Below the pieces are notes generated by a model. It ran no database searches and was not told the DNA's origin. It saw only the letters and a program-made list of their open reading frames with translations. Shown here one piece after another: positions 27,144 through 36,471 of a stretch of 64,000 nucleotides of DNA (position 1 is its first letter; each line of letters opens with the position of its first letter). Origin of the DNA: SAR202 cluster bacterium (GTDB taxonomy: Bacteria; Chloroflexota; Dehalococcoidia; Lucifugimonadales; UBA1123); assembly GCA_030752795.1 (NCBI GenBank), contig JASMDM010000019.1, positions 1 through 64,000 of the forward strand, given 5' to 3'. A program made the position numbers and the translations under genes.

Positions 27144-28424
27144 ATGGGTATTAAAGGTTTTGCGGCAGGCGTTGGCATCGCCGCGTTATTCGTAGTCGGT
27201 GTTGCGTGCAGTGGAAGCGACGTCGACGATCAAAAGCAGGCAGTAGTCGAAACCGCGCCTCAACCGGCGGCTGCTCCGGCGCAGGTGACCGCGGTTCCGC
27301 CGTCCCCGACGCTGCAGTCCGCTCCTGCACCCGCGGCGCCACAGCAGGGGAAGATTGCGCCAACGCCATCGGCGTCGATCGGCATACCGCCCCCTGTGTC
27401 GCTGTCAGGGCCAAGCTCGGGCTCGATGATCCCTCGCCCCGCCAACGCGGACCAACTCGTCGCTGGGTCGAGTCTGATCGTGATCGGCACGATTAACGCG
27501 GTGCTGGAAGAAAAGCAGATCGGCGGATACGGCGTCGACCGGCAATTGATACCCGCCGAGGATGGCGGCATCCCGGTTACCGACTTCGACGTACGCCCCG
27601 AGACGGTGCTCAAATCGGACGGGACGATCGTCGCTCGTGAAGGCTTCGTGCTGCGGATGCACGGCCACACGAACAACGACCCCGCGATCGTCTCGCCCGC
27701 GCAGTTCGAATTGCCGCGCGTCGGAGATCGACTGCTGTTCGCTTTGGGACGCAACCCTGACGGGACATTCGGCTCGGGCCCGGAGGGTCTCTTGGACATC
27801 AGCGATTCGTTCGTGAAGTTCGCCGATGGCGCGCCGTTTGCGATTCGGATTCCGACGGAACAGCTCTTGGACGACATCCTCGAACTATCCGGAAACGATT
27901 CGTCCCCAACACAGGGAGTGGTGCAAAGTCACGCGGACTCTACCGGCCCGGACGGAGGTCTGACCGAGGACGAGTTCGCCATCCTACTCACGGTGCAGGA
28001 CGTAACTTCGTTGTTAAGCTCTGACGTCGAGTTCGAGTCCGAGATCGGAGACGCGAAAGCGATGGCCGCCGGAGTGGACGCATCGCAGGTCGTCAACATC
28101 GATAGCTGGTACATGTTCTTGCTTGATTCCGTCGACCCTGATCGAGGGCTGACGTTCACGGTGATGGACTTCGATTCGGGCGCCTCCACCCTGGACCACT
28201 ACGACATCGCTGCTGGCGACGAATCCGGCCTCGTGGCAATGGACTCGCCAATCGGAGACGCTTCCACCAGCATCGACGTGAACTCCAACGGGATCGGCGG
28301 GATGCTTGCGTTCGTGGTCGGAGACAAACTGGTTTCGATTTACACGACTGGATGGGGCGACGAACCGCTGCTTGCGCTTTCTGACATCGAAGCACTGGGT
28401 AAGACAGTCCTTTCCAGGCTCTAA
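27144..28424 (+). CDS. Putative lipoprotein, tandem copy 1
   Basis: 426 residues starting at MGIKGFAAGVGIAALF. The first ~22 residues are a lipoprotein signal ending in the lipobox VGVAC, followed by a Pro/Ala/Gln-rich linker to about residue 90. The rest is a soluble extracytoplasmic domain with RPANADQLVAGSSLIVIGTI, DGGIPVTDFDV, HGHTNNDP and LLFALGRNPDGTFG. The block from ~75 to ~215 resembles proteins that describe a conserved beta-rich region of unknown role. No enzyme motif was recognised. Copy 2 is encoded 342 bases downstream with the same order of motifs. Function unknown. Confidence 0.8.
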   Translation: MGIKGFAAGVGIAALFVVGVACSGSDVDDQKQAVVETAPQPAAAPAQVTAVPPSPTLQSAPAPAAPQQGKIAPTPSASIGIPPPVSLSGPSSGSMIPRPANADQLVAGSSLIVIGTINAVLEEKQIGGYGVDRQLIPAEDGGIPVTDFDVRPETVLKSDGTIVAREGFVLRMHGHTNNDPAIVSPAQFELPRVGDRLLFALGRNPDGTFGSGPEGLLDISDSFVKFADGAPFAIRIPTEQLLDDILELSGNDSSPTQGVVQSHADSTGPDGGLTEDEFAILLTVQDVTSLLSSDVEFESEIGDAKAMAAGVDASQVVNIDSWYMFLLDSVDPDRGLTFTVMDFDSGASTLDHYDIAAGDESGLVAMDSPIGDASTSIDVNSNGIGGMLAFVVGDKLVSIYTTGWGDEPLLALSDIEALGKTVLSRL

Positions 28425-28766
28425 TCGGATCGCCTGGCCGATCGCTGGGGTTGGCCAGGCGAATTCCCCGTCCGAAGCCAGCTACGGCTGTCGAGAATTC
28501 TACCCGCCCGCCGCAGGACCAACCACCGGTTCACGATGGCGCGTTTCGTGCCCACCATCGTGAAACGTTCCGGTGTTGTTCCAGCTCGAGGCGCTGCGAA
28601 CCTTGAACTAGTGGACCGGCGTTTCCGGTGCTGTAATGGAGTCCTGACGGCGTGCGCTGATAGCCGCGTTCAGGATACGCTCGGAAACGTTTCCGGTCGA
28701 TTCGTCGCCTGAATATGTATGACGGGAAACGGTCCGAGCAGGTAACCTATTCGCAGGAGGTAGTTG
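28425..28766. other. Spacer between lipoprotein copies with two perfect hairpins
   Basis: Nine-base arms CGCCTGGCC (28431-28439) and GGCCAGGCG (28453-28461) begin six bases after the stop of copy 1 and probably end its transcript, although no T run follows. A second pair, TTCACGATGG (28530-28539) and CCATCGTGAA (28555-28564), lies further on. The region closes with AGGAGG (28755-28760) before copy 2. Confidence 0.6.
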
Positions 28767-29993
28767 ATGAAGATGAAATGCCCCATGGCATGCATTGGAA
28801 TTGCAGCGCTGCTCGTTGTCGGTGTGGCGTGCGGAGGAAGCGAAAGCGGCGATGAGGCGAGTGCGACGTCAGACACCGCTCTTCAATCGGCTCCTGCGCA
28901 AACGCAGATCCAACCGCAGACGGCGCCCGCGCCGTCGTCGGCAGTGCAGATTGCGCCGCCGGATTCGGCGCCCGTGCTCAGTGCTGGCTCGATGATCACA
29001 CGTGCTCTCAACGCCGAGGAGCTCTTCGCGAGCGCGCATCTGATCGTGGTCGCTACGATCAACTCGGTCCTCGAGGAGAAGCAAATCGGCGACTACGGGC
29101 CCGACGGTCAATTGATGCCAGCGGAAGACGGCGGCATTCCGGTCACCGATTTCGACGTTAGCGTTGAGACTGTCGTCAAGGATGACGGTACCGTGGGCGA
29201 TGGGGAAAGCTTCGTTCTTCGTATGCATGGCCACGCGGCCAGCGATCCTTCTGTTGGGTCGTCCGCGCTGTTCGAACTGCCCAAGGTCGGAGATCGTTTG
29301 CTGTTCGCATTGGGCCGAAACCCAGACGGGACGTTCGGATCAGGTCCCGAGGGGTTGTTGGACATCAGCGGCAGCATCGTGACGTACGCCGACGGTCAGC
29401 CGTTCGCGGCGCAGACATCGCCCGATCAGTTGATTGAAGACATACGCGGGTTTGCGGTCGAATTCGCGGCGCTCAGTGAGCAAACGGTGACAAGCCACTC
29501 TGCGACTTCTGGCGCCGACGGCGGTATGGACGAGGATGAGTTCTTGATTCTACTAACCAGACAAGACCTGGCGATGCTGATGAGCTCACAGGTTGCCCTG
29601 GTCACCGAGACAATGGACATGAAAGAGATGGCCGCCGGCGTGGACGCAACTCAACTCGAAACGATCAAGAGCTGGTTCTGGCTCGCGCTCACCGAGTTCG
29701 GCGTGGACCGCGGGCTGTCATTCGCGGTCATGGACTTCGACTCGGAGGACGCCGCTTTGGCGCAATACGGCAAAATAACAGGCGCCGAGTCCGGTTTGTT
29801 TGCGATGACCCCGCCTATCGAAAACGCATCTGCTCATCTGGATGTAAACGCCGGCGGCATCGGCGGCATGTTGGCGTTCGTTGCCGGCGACAAGCTTGTG
29901 ACGATGCACACGGCGCAATCCGAAGAACTGCTGCCGCTCGTTTCTCTGAACACCATCGAAGCCCTCGCCAAGACCGTGGAGTCCAGGTTCTAA
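28767..29993 (+). CDS. Putative lipoprotein, tandem copy 2
   Basis: 408 residues, starting at ATG 28767 six bases after AGGAGG (a TTG sits one codon earlier). The lipobox VGVACGG is followed by a Gln/Pro/Ala-rich linker and the same domain as copy 1: MITRALNAEELFASAHLIVV, DGGIPVTDFDV, RMHGHAASDP, and a near-identical LLFALGRNPDGTFGSGPEGL. C-terminal GIGGMLAFVAGDKLV also matches. The linkers differ most. Function unknown; probably membrane-attached and outward facing. It ends 14 bases from the convergent methyltransferase gene. Confidence 0.82.
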   Translation: MKMKCPMACIGIAALLVVGVACGGSESGDEASATSDTALQSAPAQTQIQPQTAPAPSSAVQIAPPDSAPVLSAGSMITRALNAEELFASAHLIVVATINSVLEEKQIGDYGPDGQLMPAEDGGIPVTDFDVSVETVVKDDGTVGDGESFVLRMHGHAASDPSVGSSALFELPKVGDRLLFALGRNPDGTFGSGPEGLLDISGSIVTYADGQPFAAQTSPDQLIEDIRGFAVEFAALSEQTVTSHSATSGADGGMDEDEFLILLTRQDLAMLMSSQVALVTETMDMKEMAAGVDATQLETIKSWFWLALTEFGVDRGLSFAVMDFDSEDAALAQYGKITGAESGLFAMTPPIENASAHLDVNAGGIGGMLAFVAGDKLVTMHTAQSEELLPLVSLNTIEALAKTVESRF

Positions 29994-30007
29994 CGGCACG
30001 CGGACGA

Positions 30008-30816
30008 CTAACCGATCAGCGCGCTGACGAACAGGTGCGCGTCGTGGCCGTCGTCGTTGTCGTCGCCATACGGCAGTTTCTCGACGTGGAACCCCGACTG
30101 GGCCAGCAGCGACACCCAGGTGTCTAGCGGGAAGAGGCCGGCTATGTGCCGGTCTTGTTCGATTCGGAGTTGACCGTCCTCTTTGATCATGTAGATGAAG
30201 ATGGTCTCTATCTTAGTCTCGGTTTGATCGGGAACGTGGCTGTAGGAGAAGTAGGTCAGTTCTTTTTCGCCGTCTCGATTCGTGTCATGCGAGGCTCGGA
30301 CCCCTGGGAACGTTTCCGCGTACCAATCCGGGGTGGTGATAAACAGACCGCTCGGTTTCAGGTGATATTTCACCGTCTCGAACGTGGCGCGCAGTTCGTC
30401 CTCTGAGACCAGGCAAGTGATCGCATCGTGAATCAGCACGGCGTCATACGTGCGTCCAAGGCGCACACTGCGCATGTCGCCAACGAGATGCTCCGCATCA
30501 GGATTGAGTTGCTTGGAACCGGCGAGCATCTTCTCTGAGATGTCCACGGCGGTCACGTCGAACTCGAATGTTGAGCCGGACGCGTTGTCGCGGCGACACC
30601 CGCACCCGTCGGGCGACGCTCGTGATCCGTCGCAACTCGGATTGAGGACGTGGTGCAGGTTGTGACCGCCTCCGACCCCAAGCTCGAGTATCTCGTGGCG
30701 ACCCGGGCCAAGGCGTGTCGTCAGCTCGGCTCGCCAAACCGTGGCTTCTGCGATTAATCGGCGTGTGGACTGATCAGAGGCCACAGGTGGGCGAACTCGT
30801 CGTACATGCGATTCAT
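30008..30816 (-). pseudogene. Class I SAM-dependent methyltransferase, frameshifted near its start
   Basis: The main frame holds the SAM motif ILELGVGGGHNLHHVL, VTAVDISEKML and DAVLIHDAITCLVSEDEL, then a C-terminal part ending PYGDDNDDGHDAHLF. The natural N-terminus is in another frame: ATG 30816 encodes MNRMYDEFAHLWPLISPHAD and stops at 30754. The main frame resumes about there with AEATVWRAEL. The order MYDE..LWPLISP..E..W matches family members, so one small indel at about 30750-30757 splits the gene. The methyl acceptor is unknown. Confidence 0.75.
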
Positions 30817-30866
30817 ATTCGCAATTATACGCAACGACGGCCGCCCGACTGCCGAGCCGATATCTC

Positions 30867-33416
30867 TTACCGGGCGCCTCCGAGTTGTTCGAGCTGCCGG
30901 GAGATCCGGCTGCCGTGGTCGCGGGCGAAGCGCTCGATGCCGTTGTAGATCGACTCCGGATCGAGATGGGCTTCCGTGATGACATCTGATTCCGTGCCTC
31001 CGGTCAGCCACTCATCGTGCCAGTCCGAAACCAGCGAGTACTCGTCCGTCAGTGGACCCAGGTTTCGCAGCGGCCAGACGCGTTTCGTTCCCGTGCTCAC
31101 AACCATCAGATCATAACGGGCTCCCGGCGGGAAGACCGAATTGCGGTACTCCTCCGGCTGGCGCTCGAAGAGCTCGTCGCTGATCGCGGCGATGACTTTC
31201 ACGTTGACGCCCGCCGCCTCTAGGCGAGGCAACACCGAGACGAGGTTTACGGTTGAAGACGAACCCTGCACTGCGACGTAGCCATGCTTCGGCTTGGACG
31301 GGTCGAAGTCGCGGATCACGTACAGCCCCTTGGCGGCGGCTTTGAGGTCAGTGTCCGCGAACGTGCTCCGGTCCGCGACGGGGAAGTCGGGACGGGCCAC
31401 CTCGAGGACGATCACGCCTACTTTCGGGTCTCGTGCCGCAATCTCGACGGCCGCGAAATAGCCGGACGCGACGTCGTTGTAGTCCCAGAAGTTCAACGTG
31501 ATCACTTGGTTGCGCGGGAACAGCTTCCACACCTGCGGCGAGAAGATGCCGAAGTGGGTACGGGCGTCGGCTGCCGTCTCGGGACCCGAGTGTCCGGCGA
31601 GAATATTCAAAACCCCGAGCCGGAACGGGCTGTCCTGGTTCTGCTGGCTCCACACCCTAGCCGGCAGATACATCAACGGCGTAAACGCGCCGTACGTGCC
31701 GGTAAGCGCCCAGACGCCGACGTGCTTGTCCGGATCGAGAGACGCCGTCTGACTGATCAGGCCGACAGCGGTCGATGCGTTTCCTGCTTCCTGGATGGCA
31801 GCCTTGAGTCGAGTCCCTGCCGGGTTTTCGACGGGGTCGTAGTGGCCCCACAGCGATCCCGCTTCCACGTTGATCGAGTCGGACAGGTCAGCGGCAATCG
31901 TGACGAACCTGTTGTCGGTGACGTGGTTCATCCATTTGATAATCTCTGAGATCGCCCGTCGCGTTCCTCTTACGTTGCCCGGCTCCTCGAACAGCTTGAT
32001 CGTCACGTCTTTCTGGTCGTTGGAGATCGGATTGTGAATCGCGAGATTCTGAGGTTCGGTCGGAAGATTGTCGACGCTGAGGCGCGAGTCCTGGAACGGG
32101 TCTGACGACCGATCGATTCGCAGCGGCATCTGGTCGCTCACCGTGTCGCCGATTTGGACCAGGCGATCGGCCAACCAATCGCCGAGGCCGTCTCGGTCAA
32201 GCACGGACATTATGACGTCGATGTTCTGCTTGAACTGGATCAGCCGCTCGCGCCAATCGGAGATCGCACCGTCCCGGATGCCTCCGAACTGAACGCCGAA
32301 GCGATGCTCGAAGGTCGACGCAAGCGCTTGGTAGTAGTCGCCATTCATCGCGAAACCGTACGGGTGGCTTTGGTAGCTGACCACCTGCTTGCCGAAACCG
32401 GGGATGTTGCCGTCTTCCGAAACCGGCCACCAGCCTTTGACGGTATTGCCTATGACGATCATCGGCCTGTCGTCGGAGCTGTCCCAGTCCTCCATCGTCT
32501 TCAGCGCGGCGACGACCTGATCGTAATCGTTGCCGTCGTCGATGGTCAGGACGTTCCAGCCGTACGACGCCCACTGGTCTTCGAGCTTATACGCGTCGTA
32601 CTGGGGCTTGATAACGCCACCTATGAGCTCGTCGTCGATTCCGGCGTTGTTGTAGGACAAGAGCAGCCTCAGACGCTTACCGACACGCTGCGCGAGGGCC
32701 TGGGTTTTGAGCTCCTGAGCATGGCCGCTCGTCAGCGCGAATTCGCCCTCGATTGCCAGTATCTTGAGCGCCTCGGGAGCGCCCATCATGTTCCAGAAAG
32801 CGGCTTTCCCGCTGGCGGTTGCGATGCCGATTCCCGAGGGACCGCCGTTCACGTCGTTGGTCAGGTCGGTGGTTTCGGCGTGACCGGCCAACGCCCGGAT
32901 GCCTCGGATCTTGGCCTGGGCCATCAGCGGATGGTCTTCGAGATCATTGTCGCTCAGAAGCGAGGCTAGGGCGTCTCGACCTCGGCGAAAGCCCAACGCA
33001 TCGATCGACATCATGCCCGTTTTCGGGTCGACCGCGTAGCGATCGTCGCCGGTTTGGCCATGCTTCCTGGCGAGCGCTTCGCCCATGATAATCCAAAGCG
33101 CGTACAGCGCTGGAACATTGTGTCCGCCAGCCAGCAGGAACTTGTCGGCGTACGGGTGTTTCGGACGACGATAATCGAAGCTCAATCCGCCGAGCTCCGG
33201 GCCGATCAAGTGAGACGCGACGGTGTACGGGGTGTATGCCAACGGGCCGCCGAAATGGCCGGTTTGGGCGTAGTTCCCGAGCGTTGTCAGCGTCATGGCG
33301 GTCAGGAATCCTATGTCCTCGACGCGAGACCTGTCGTAGTCGGGGACCGATACCGAACTGCCTTGCTGATGAGTCGACAGCGTCACGGAATTAACGTTGG
33401 CAGCGGTATTTGTCAT
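30867..33416 (-). CDS. Transketolase-like ThDP enzyme, divergent cofactor motif
   Basis: 849 residues, starting at MTNTAANVNSV (GGAG 10 bases upstream) rather than the ATG at 33440. The arrangement follows transketolase or PDH-E1: an N-terminal PP domain (FLLAGGHNVPALYALW), a Pyr domain (AADLSDSINVEAGSLWG) and a C-terminal domain. The cofactor motif that is usually GDGE..N reads IEGEFALTSG..LLSYNNAG, so the metal-binding Asp is replaced by Glu. Length exceeds standard transketolase (~660). Family membership is clear; the sugar-phosphate or 2-oxoacid substrate is not. It stands alone between a methyltransferase and a serine hydrolase gene. Confidence 0.83.
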   Translation of the reverse strand: MTNTAANVNSVTLSTHQQGSSVSVPDYDRSRVEDIGFLTAMTLTTLGNYAQTGHFGGPLAYTPYTVASHLIGPELGGLSFDYRRPKHPYADKFLLAGGHNVPALYALWIIMGEALARKHGQTGDDRYAVDPKTGMMSIDALGFRRGRDALASLLSDNDLEDHPLMAQAKIRGIRALAGHAETTDLTNDVNGGPSGIGIATASGKAAFWNMMGAPEALKILAIEGEFALTSGHAQELKTQALAQRVGKRLRLLLSYNNAGIDDELIGGVIKPQYDAYKLEDQWASYGWNVLTIDDGNDYDQVVAALKTMEDWDSSDDRPMIVIGNTVKGWWPVSEDGNIPGFGKQVVSYQSHPYGFAMNGDYYQALASTFEHRFGVQFGGIRDGAISDWRERLIQFKQNIDVIMSVLDRDGLGDWLADRLVQIGDTVSDQMPLRIDRSSDPFQDSRLSVDNLPTEPQNLAIHNPISNDQKDVTIKLFEEPGNVRGTRRAISEIIKWMNHVTDNRFVTIAADLSDSINVEAGSLWGHYDPVENPAGTRLKAAIQEAGNASTAVGLISQTASLDPDKHVGVWALTGTYGAFTPLMYLPARVWSQQNQDSPFRLGVLNILAGHSGPETAADARTHFGIFSPQVWKLFPRNQVITLNFWDYNDVASGYFAAVEIAARDPKVGVIVLEVARPDFPVADRSTFADTDLKAAAKGLYVIRDFDPSKPKHGYVAVQGSSSTVNLVSVLPRLEAAGVNVKVIAAISDELFERQPEEYRNSVFPPGARYDLMVVSTGTKRVWPLRNLGPLTDEYSLVSDWHDEWLTGGTESDVITEAHLDPESIYNGIERFARDHGSRISRQLEQLGGAR

Positions 33417-33617
33417 GATTGTTGTTCTCCAAACGTCCAACCGGAATCAGAGGAGTCAAAAACAGGGAATCGAAGGGCAACAAATGAGCCTACCTCGATG
33501 GAGTTCATGGTAGTGTTGCGCCCGATTTCAGTCAACTAAATCGTCGTTTGCTCACGCCTTGTCATTTGGGCAAGTTGACCCAGGAGAAGAAGGTCGAATT
33601 CATGACGTGATGTCCGG

Positions 33618-34705
33618 TCAACCAATCTCGCCAGATACTATCAGGGCGTGAATCTTCCGCATCGGGTCCCAGACGCCAGCCTCCATGTTGGAGAGCATGA
33701 CAACATCGATGTCCCGCCCTGGGTAATGCCGTACGAGTCCGCTGGCGCCCGCGTTGACGCCTTCTTTCTCATGGAACACCACATCTGATGTTTCGTCCAC
33801 GTGAAACCACAGTCCGTAGCCGTACATTTTCGTCCAGCCGTCCATACGGCGATCGACGACCTGTGGCGTCAGGAATGCGTGGGTCATCTTGGCCGAAAGC
33901 AATCCTCCGGCTCTGACCACTCGGAGAAAACGTTCCAGGTCGCTCGCCGTCACGCGGGCTCCGCCGTCGGGCGATCCGATCGGAGGGTAGGAATAGATGT
34001 TTTTCTTCCAACCCACAACATCGCCACTGCCGTCTCGAATGGGATCGCAACCCTCGGCGACGTTGTCATGGACCCGGTCCATGCGAAAGAACCCCGAGTC
34101 GGCCATCCCCGCTCGGTCAAAGACATTCCGTCTCACGTAATCGCGGTAGGACAACCCGGTGATCTTTTCAATCAGCAATTCCAACAAGATGTAGCCGCAG
34201 TTGCAATACCGGCTCCCCTGCCCTGGAGCGAAGTTGGGTGGTTTGTGTACGAACTGCGGAAGAAAGTCGGCCGTTGTCGTCACGGCGTAGTTGGGCTTGT
34301 GACGCCAAAGGTTCTCGTAGCTCTCGCCTGCTTCTTCATCGGCGTCGTCCCCGATTCCTGATGAATGGGTCAGCAGGTGGTGCGCGTTGGCTTCGGGCGA
34401 AATGGCGGTGTCGGCAGCTCCAGAAATTCGGTCACGCCGGTCTCAAATTCCAAGAGCCCCTGGTCGATCAATTGCAACGTGGCGGCCGCCGTGAACAACT
34501 TGGTGATCGACGCCGTGTCGAATCTGGTGGCCCGTGTGTTCTTCACGAGCCATGCACGGCTCGCATGGCCGTAGGCCTCGGAGTACAGGCGAGAACCGTC
34601 CTTCGTGATCAGCAATACGCCGGAGAACTGCGACTGCGCTTCCAACGATCGGAAGTATCGATCCAGTCTCTTTTCGAAATTGGCGCCGCGATCAGGCTCG
34701 TCGAT
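33618..34705 (-). pseudogene. Beta-lactamase-family serine hydrolase (class C/PBP-like), frameshifted
   Basis: Two frames make one protein. The N-terminal frame, which stops at 34370, has FDTASITKLFTAAATLQL with the catalytic S-x-x-K. The C-terminal frame then opens with HHLLTHSSGIGDD and carries GSRYCNCGYILLELLIEKITG, the family's Y-x-N element. The join falls near 34375-34400, inside the normally continuous V-HLLTHTSG segment, so one base has been lost or gained. No clean start codon is seen at the N-terminus, which runs into the end of the amidohydrolase gene. Such enzymes hydrolyse esters, amides or D-peptides. Confidence 0.75.
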
Positions 34706-34707
34706 CG

Positions 34708-35670
34708 CTATATTCCCATGAGCTGTTCGAGATTTTTCGCGAGGATTTTCTCTTTCTCGTCCTCGGCCAAGCTCTCGAGAGACAGAATCCACGATGCGGG
34801 CCAGTCGGTGCACATGTCGTAGGGCCAGTCGGTGCCGAACAGCACCCGGTCGACGCCGACCCTGTCGATGATGTACCTGAGTGCCTCTTCGCTGTGCGTG
34901 ATCGTGTCGTAGTAGAACTTGTCGAGGTACTCGCTGGGCGGCCGCTGCAGCTTGCCTCGCGCTTCGGGCCGGACTTGCCAGCCGCGGTCCATGCGGCCTA
35001 TGCCGAAACAGGTGTAACCGCCGCCGTGCGAGAGGCAGACACGCAGGTCGGGGCAGGCGTCCATAACGCCGCCGAACACGAAGCACGCGAACGTCACGGC
35101 GCGGTCTGCCATGTTGCCTATGGAGTTCGGCAAGTGGTACCGGCGCGAGCGCGGACTGACGATGGTCGGACCGCCCTGGTGAACTAGGATCATCGCGCCG
35201 AGGCGTTCCGCCGCCTTCCACAACGGCAGGAACTCGGGATCGTCGAAGGTCCGGCCGTTGACGTGGTCGCCGATCATTGCGCCTTTGAGGCCGAGCTCGC
35301 CCATGCATCGTTCGAGCTCCTCGATCGACGCAGGGATGTCTTGCATCGGCAGCGTGCCGAGCCCTTCGAAGCGATCCGGGTGTTCTTTCGTCAGGCCGGA
35401 GACGTAATCGTTGCAGTCCCGAGCCATGGCCGCCACGGCTTCAGCGTCTTTGTCGTAGTAGTAGAAAACCGCGTTCGTCGAGAGAACCTGCACATCGACG
35501 CCCAGCGAATCCATGTCGGCTAGTCGAGCCTCGGGCGACCAGACCGTCCTGGGGTTGTGATGATGAGACACCACCGCCTCGGACGTGATCCCATGCCAGT
35601 TTTCGCCGGTCTCGATGGCGTCGATGAATGGCTGAGGCGAGATATGGGCGTGAATGTCTATGCTTCGCAT
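34708..35670 (-). CDS. Amidohydrolase family protein (ACMSD-like)
   Basis: 320 residues of the Amidohydro_2 TIM barrel. The metal-binding HAHISP lies at the N-terminus; later ligands are His in VHQGGPT and LSHGGG, and Asp in FGTDWPYDM. Relatives include aminocarboxymuconate-semialdehyde decarboxylase and 5-carboxyvanillate decarboxylase, so decarboxylation of an aromatic or muconic acid is a reasonable guess. Start ATG at MRSIDIHAH. Complete, and followed by the frameshifted serine hydrolase with a few bases of overlap. Confidence 0.9.
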   Translation of the reverse strand: MRSIDIHAHISPQPFIDAIETGENWHGITSEAVVSHHHNPRTVWSPEARLADMDSLGVDVQVLSTNAVFYYYDKDAEAVAAMARDCNDYVSGLTKEHPDRFEGLGTLPMQDIPASIEELERCMGELGLKGAMIGDHVNGRTFDDPEFLPLWKAAERLGAMILVHQGGPTIVSPRSRRYHLPNSIGNMADRAVTFACFVFGGVMDACPDLRVCLSHGGGYTCFGIGRMDRGWQVRPEARGKLQRPPSEYLDKFYYDTITHSEEALRYIIDRVGVDRVLFGTDWPYDMCTDWPASWILSLESLAEDEKEKILAKNLEQLMGI

Positions 35671-36471
35671 GACGTCCCCGTTTCGTTGCGTTGGATTGGG
35701 TCCTATTGGCGTCGATCGGTCCTCACGACCGGTGCCGACCTTGAATGCACCTCCCGATCAAGCCGTTGATCGGCCGAGTCACGCGAAAAGGTAGCACCCT
35801 GCCCTTCCATGGTCAACCACGACACGGCGGCGGACGAAACACGCCGAATCCTGCGCAACGCGACGGCTGATTCATGGCGATCAACAAAATAAACGGCGCG
35901 AACAAAACATGTCATTCAGATCCTTCCGAGCGCGGAAGGACGAAGAATCTGGTCGCTGAAGACGCCATTTTGCCTGAGCAACCCCAAACGCTTCTCTTTC
36001 TCAGGAGCGCCCATCATGGCGAGAAACGTTGAGCACAACGTATCGGGTAAACGACCATAGCGACTTATGCGACGCTTGAGTGTGGGCGGCCCTTCGACGA
36101 GTCCCGACAACGCCGGGATCCCGATACGTCGGGACTTCCAAGTAACGGCGCCTATTCTTGCCATCCTGAGCCGCAGCGAAGGATCTGGTCGTATGCGAAA
36201 ATTGTCTCGCTGCAGGGACCGAGATTCTTCGTCCTTCCGCGCGCGGAAGGACCAGAATGGCGACACTTCAAGCGCCGTTTCTACCTCATGCGTTGTCCAT
36301 CCTGAGGACATAATCCCGATTGCATCGGGACTCAGGGCGAACGGAAGGGTGCGTGCTCGCCATGGACGGATGCTCAGCATCGCGAGATGCGTTGGGCACA
36401 ACTTATTTAGTTGATGACCATCACGCCAGGCCCGCCAAACTCTGCCTACGGTCAAGCCAACGTCTCACACG
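35671..36471. repeat. Intergenic REP-like palindrome cluster
   Basis: An 800-base gene-free stretch with many inverted repeats: near-palindrome TCCTTCCGAGCGCGGAAGGA (35921-35940), its perfect relative at 36231-36252 (arms GTCCTTCCGCG), GTCCCGAC/GTCGGGAC (36101-36108 with 36128-36135), and TCCCGAT/ATCGGGA nested in CCTGAG/CTCAGG (36301-36336). Direct repetition is also present: GTTGAGCACAACGTAT near 36030 and GTTGGGCACAACTTAT near 36390, each followed by a GA-GACCAT-type end. The motif CATCCTGAGCCGCAGCGAAG is a common bacterial intergenic repeat. A 179-codon frame over it is an artefact. Confidence 0.75.

Noticed and set aside
30867-33416. Phosphoketolase
   Set aside because: The protein lacks recognisable phosphoketolase signatures and is longer than, and differently arranged from, that family.
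35916-36455. 179-codon minus-strand frame
   Set aside because: It runs across the REP-like palindromes; its translation is the repeat read through and has no ribosome site or family match.
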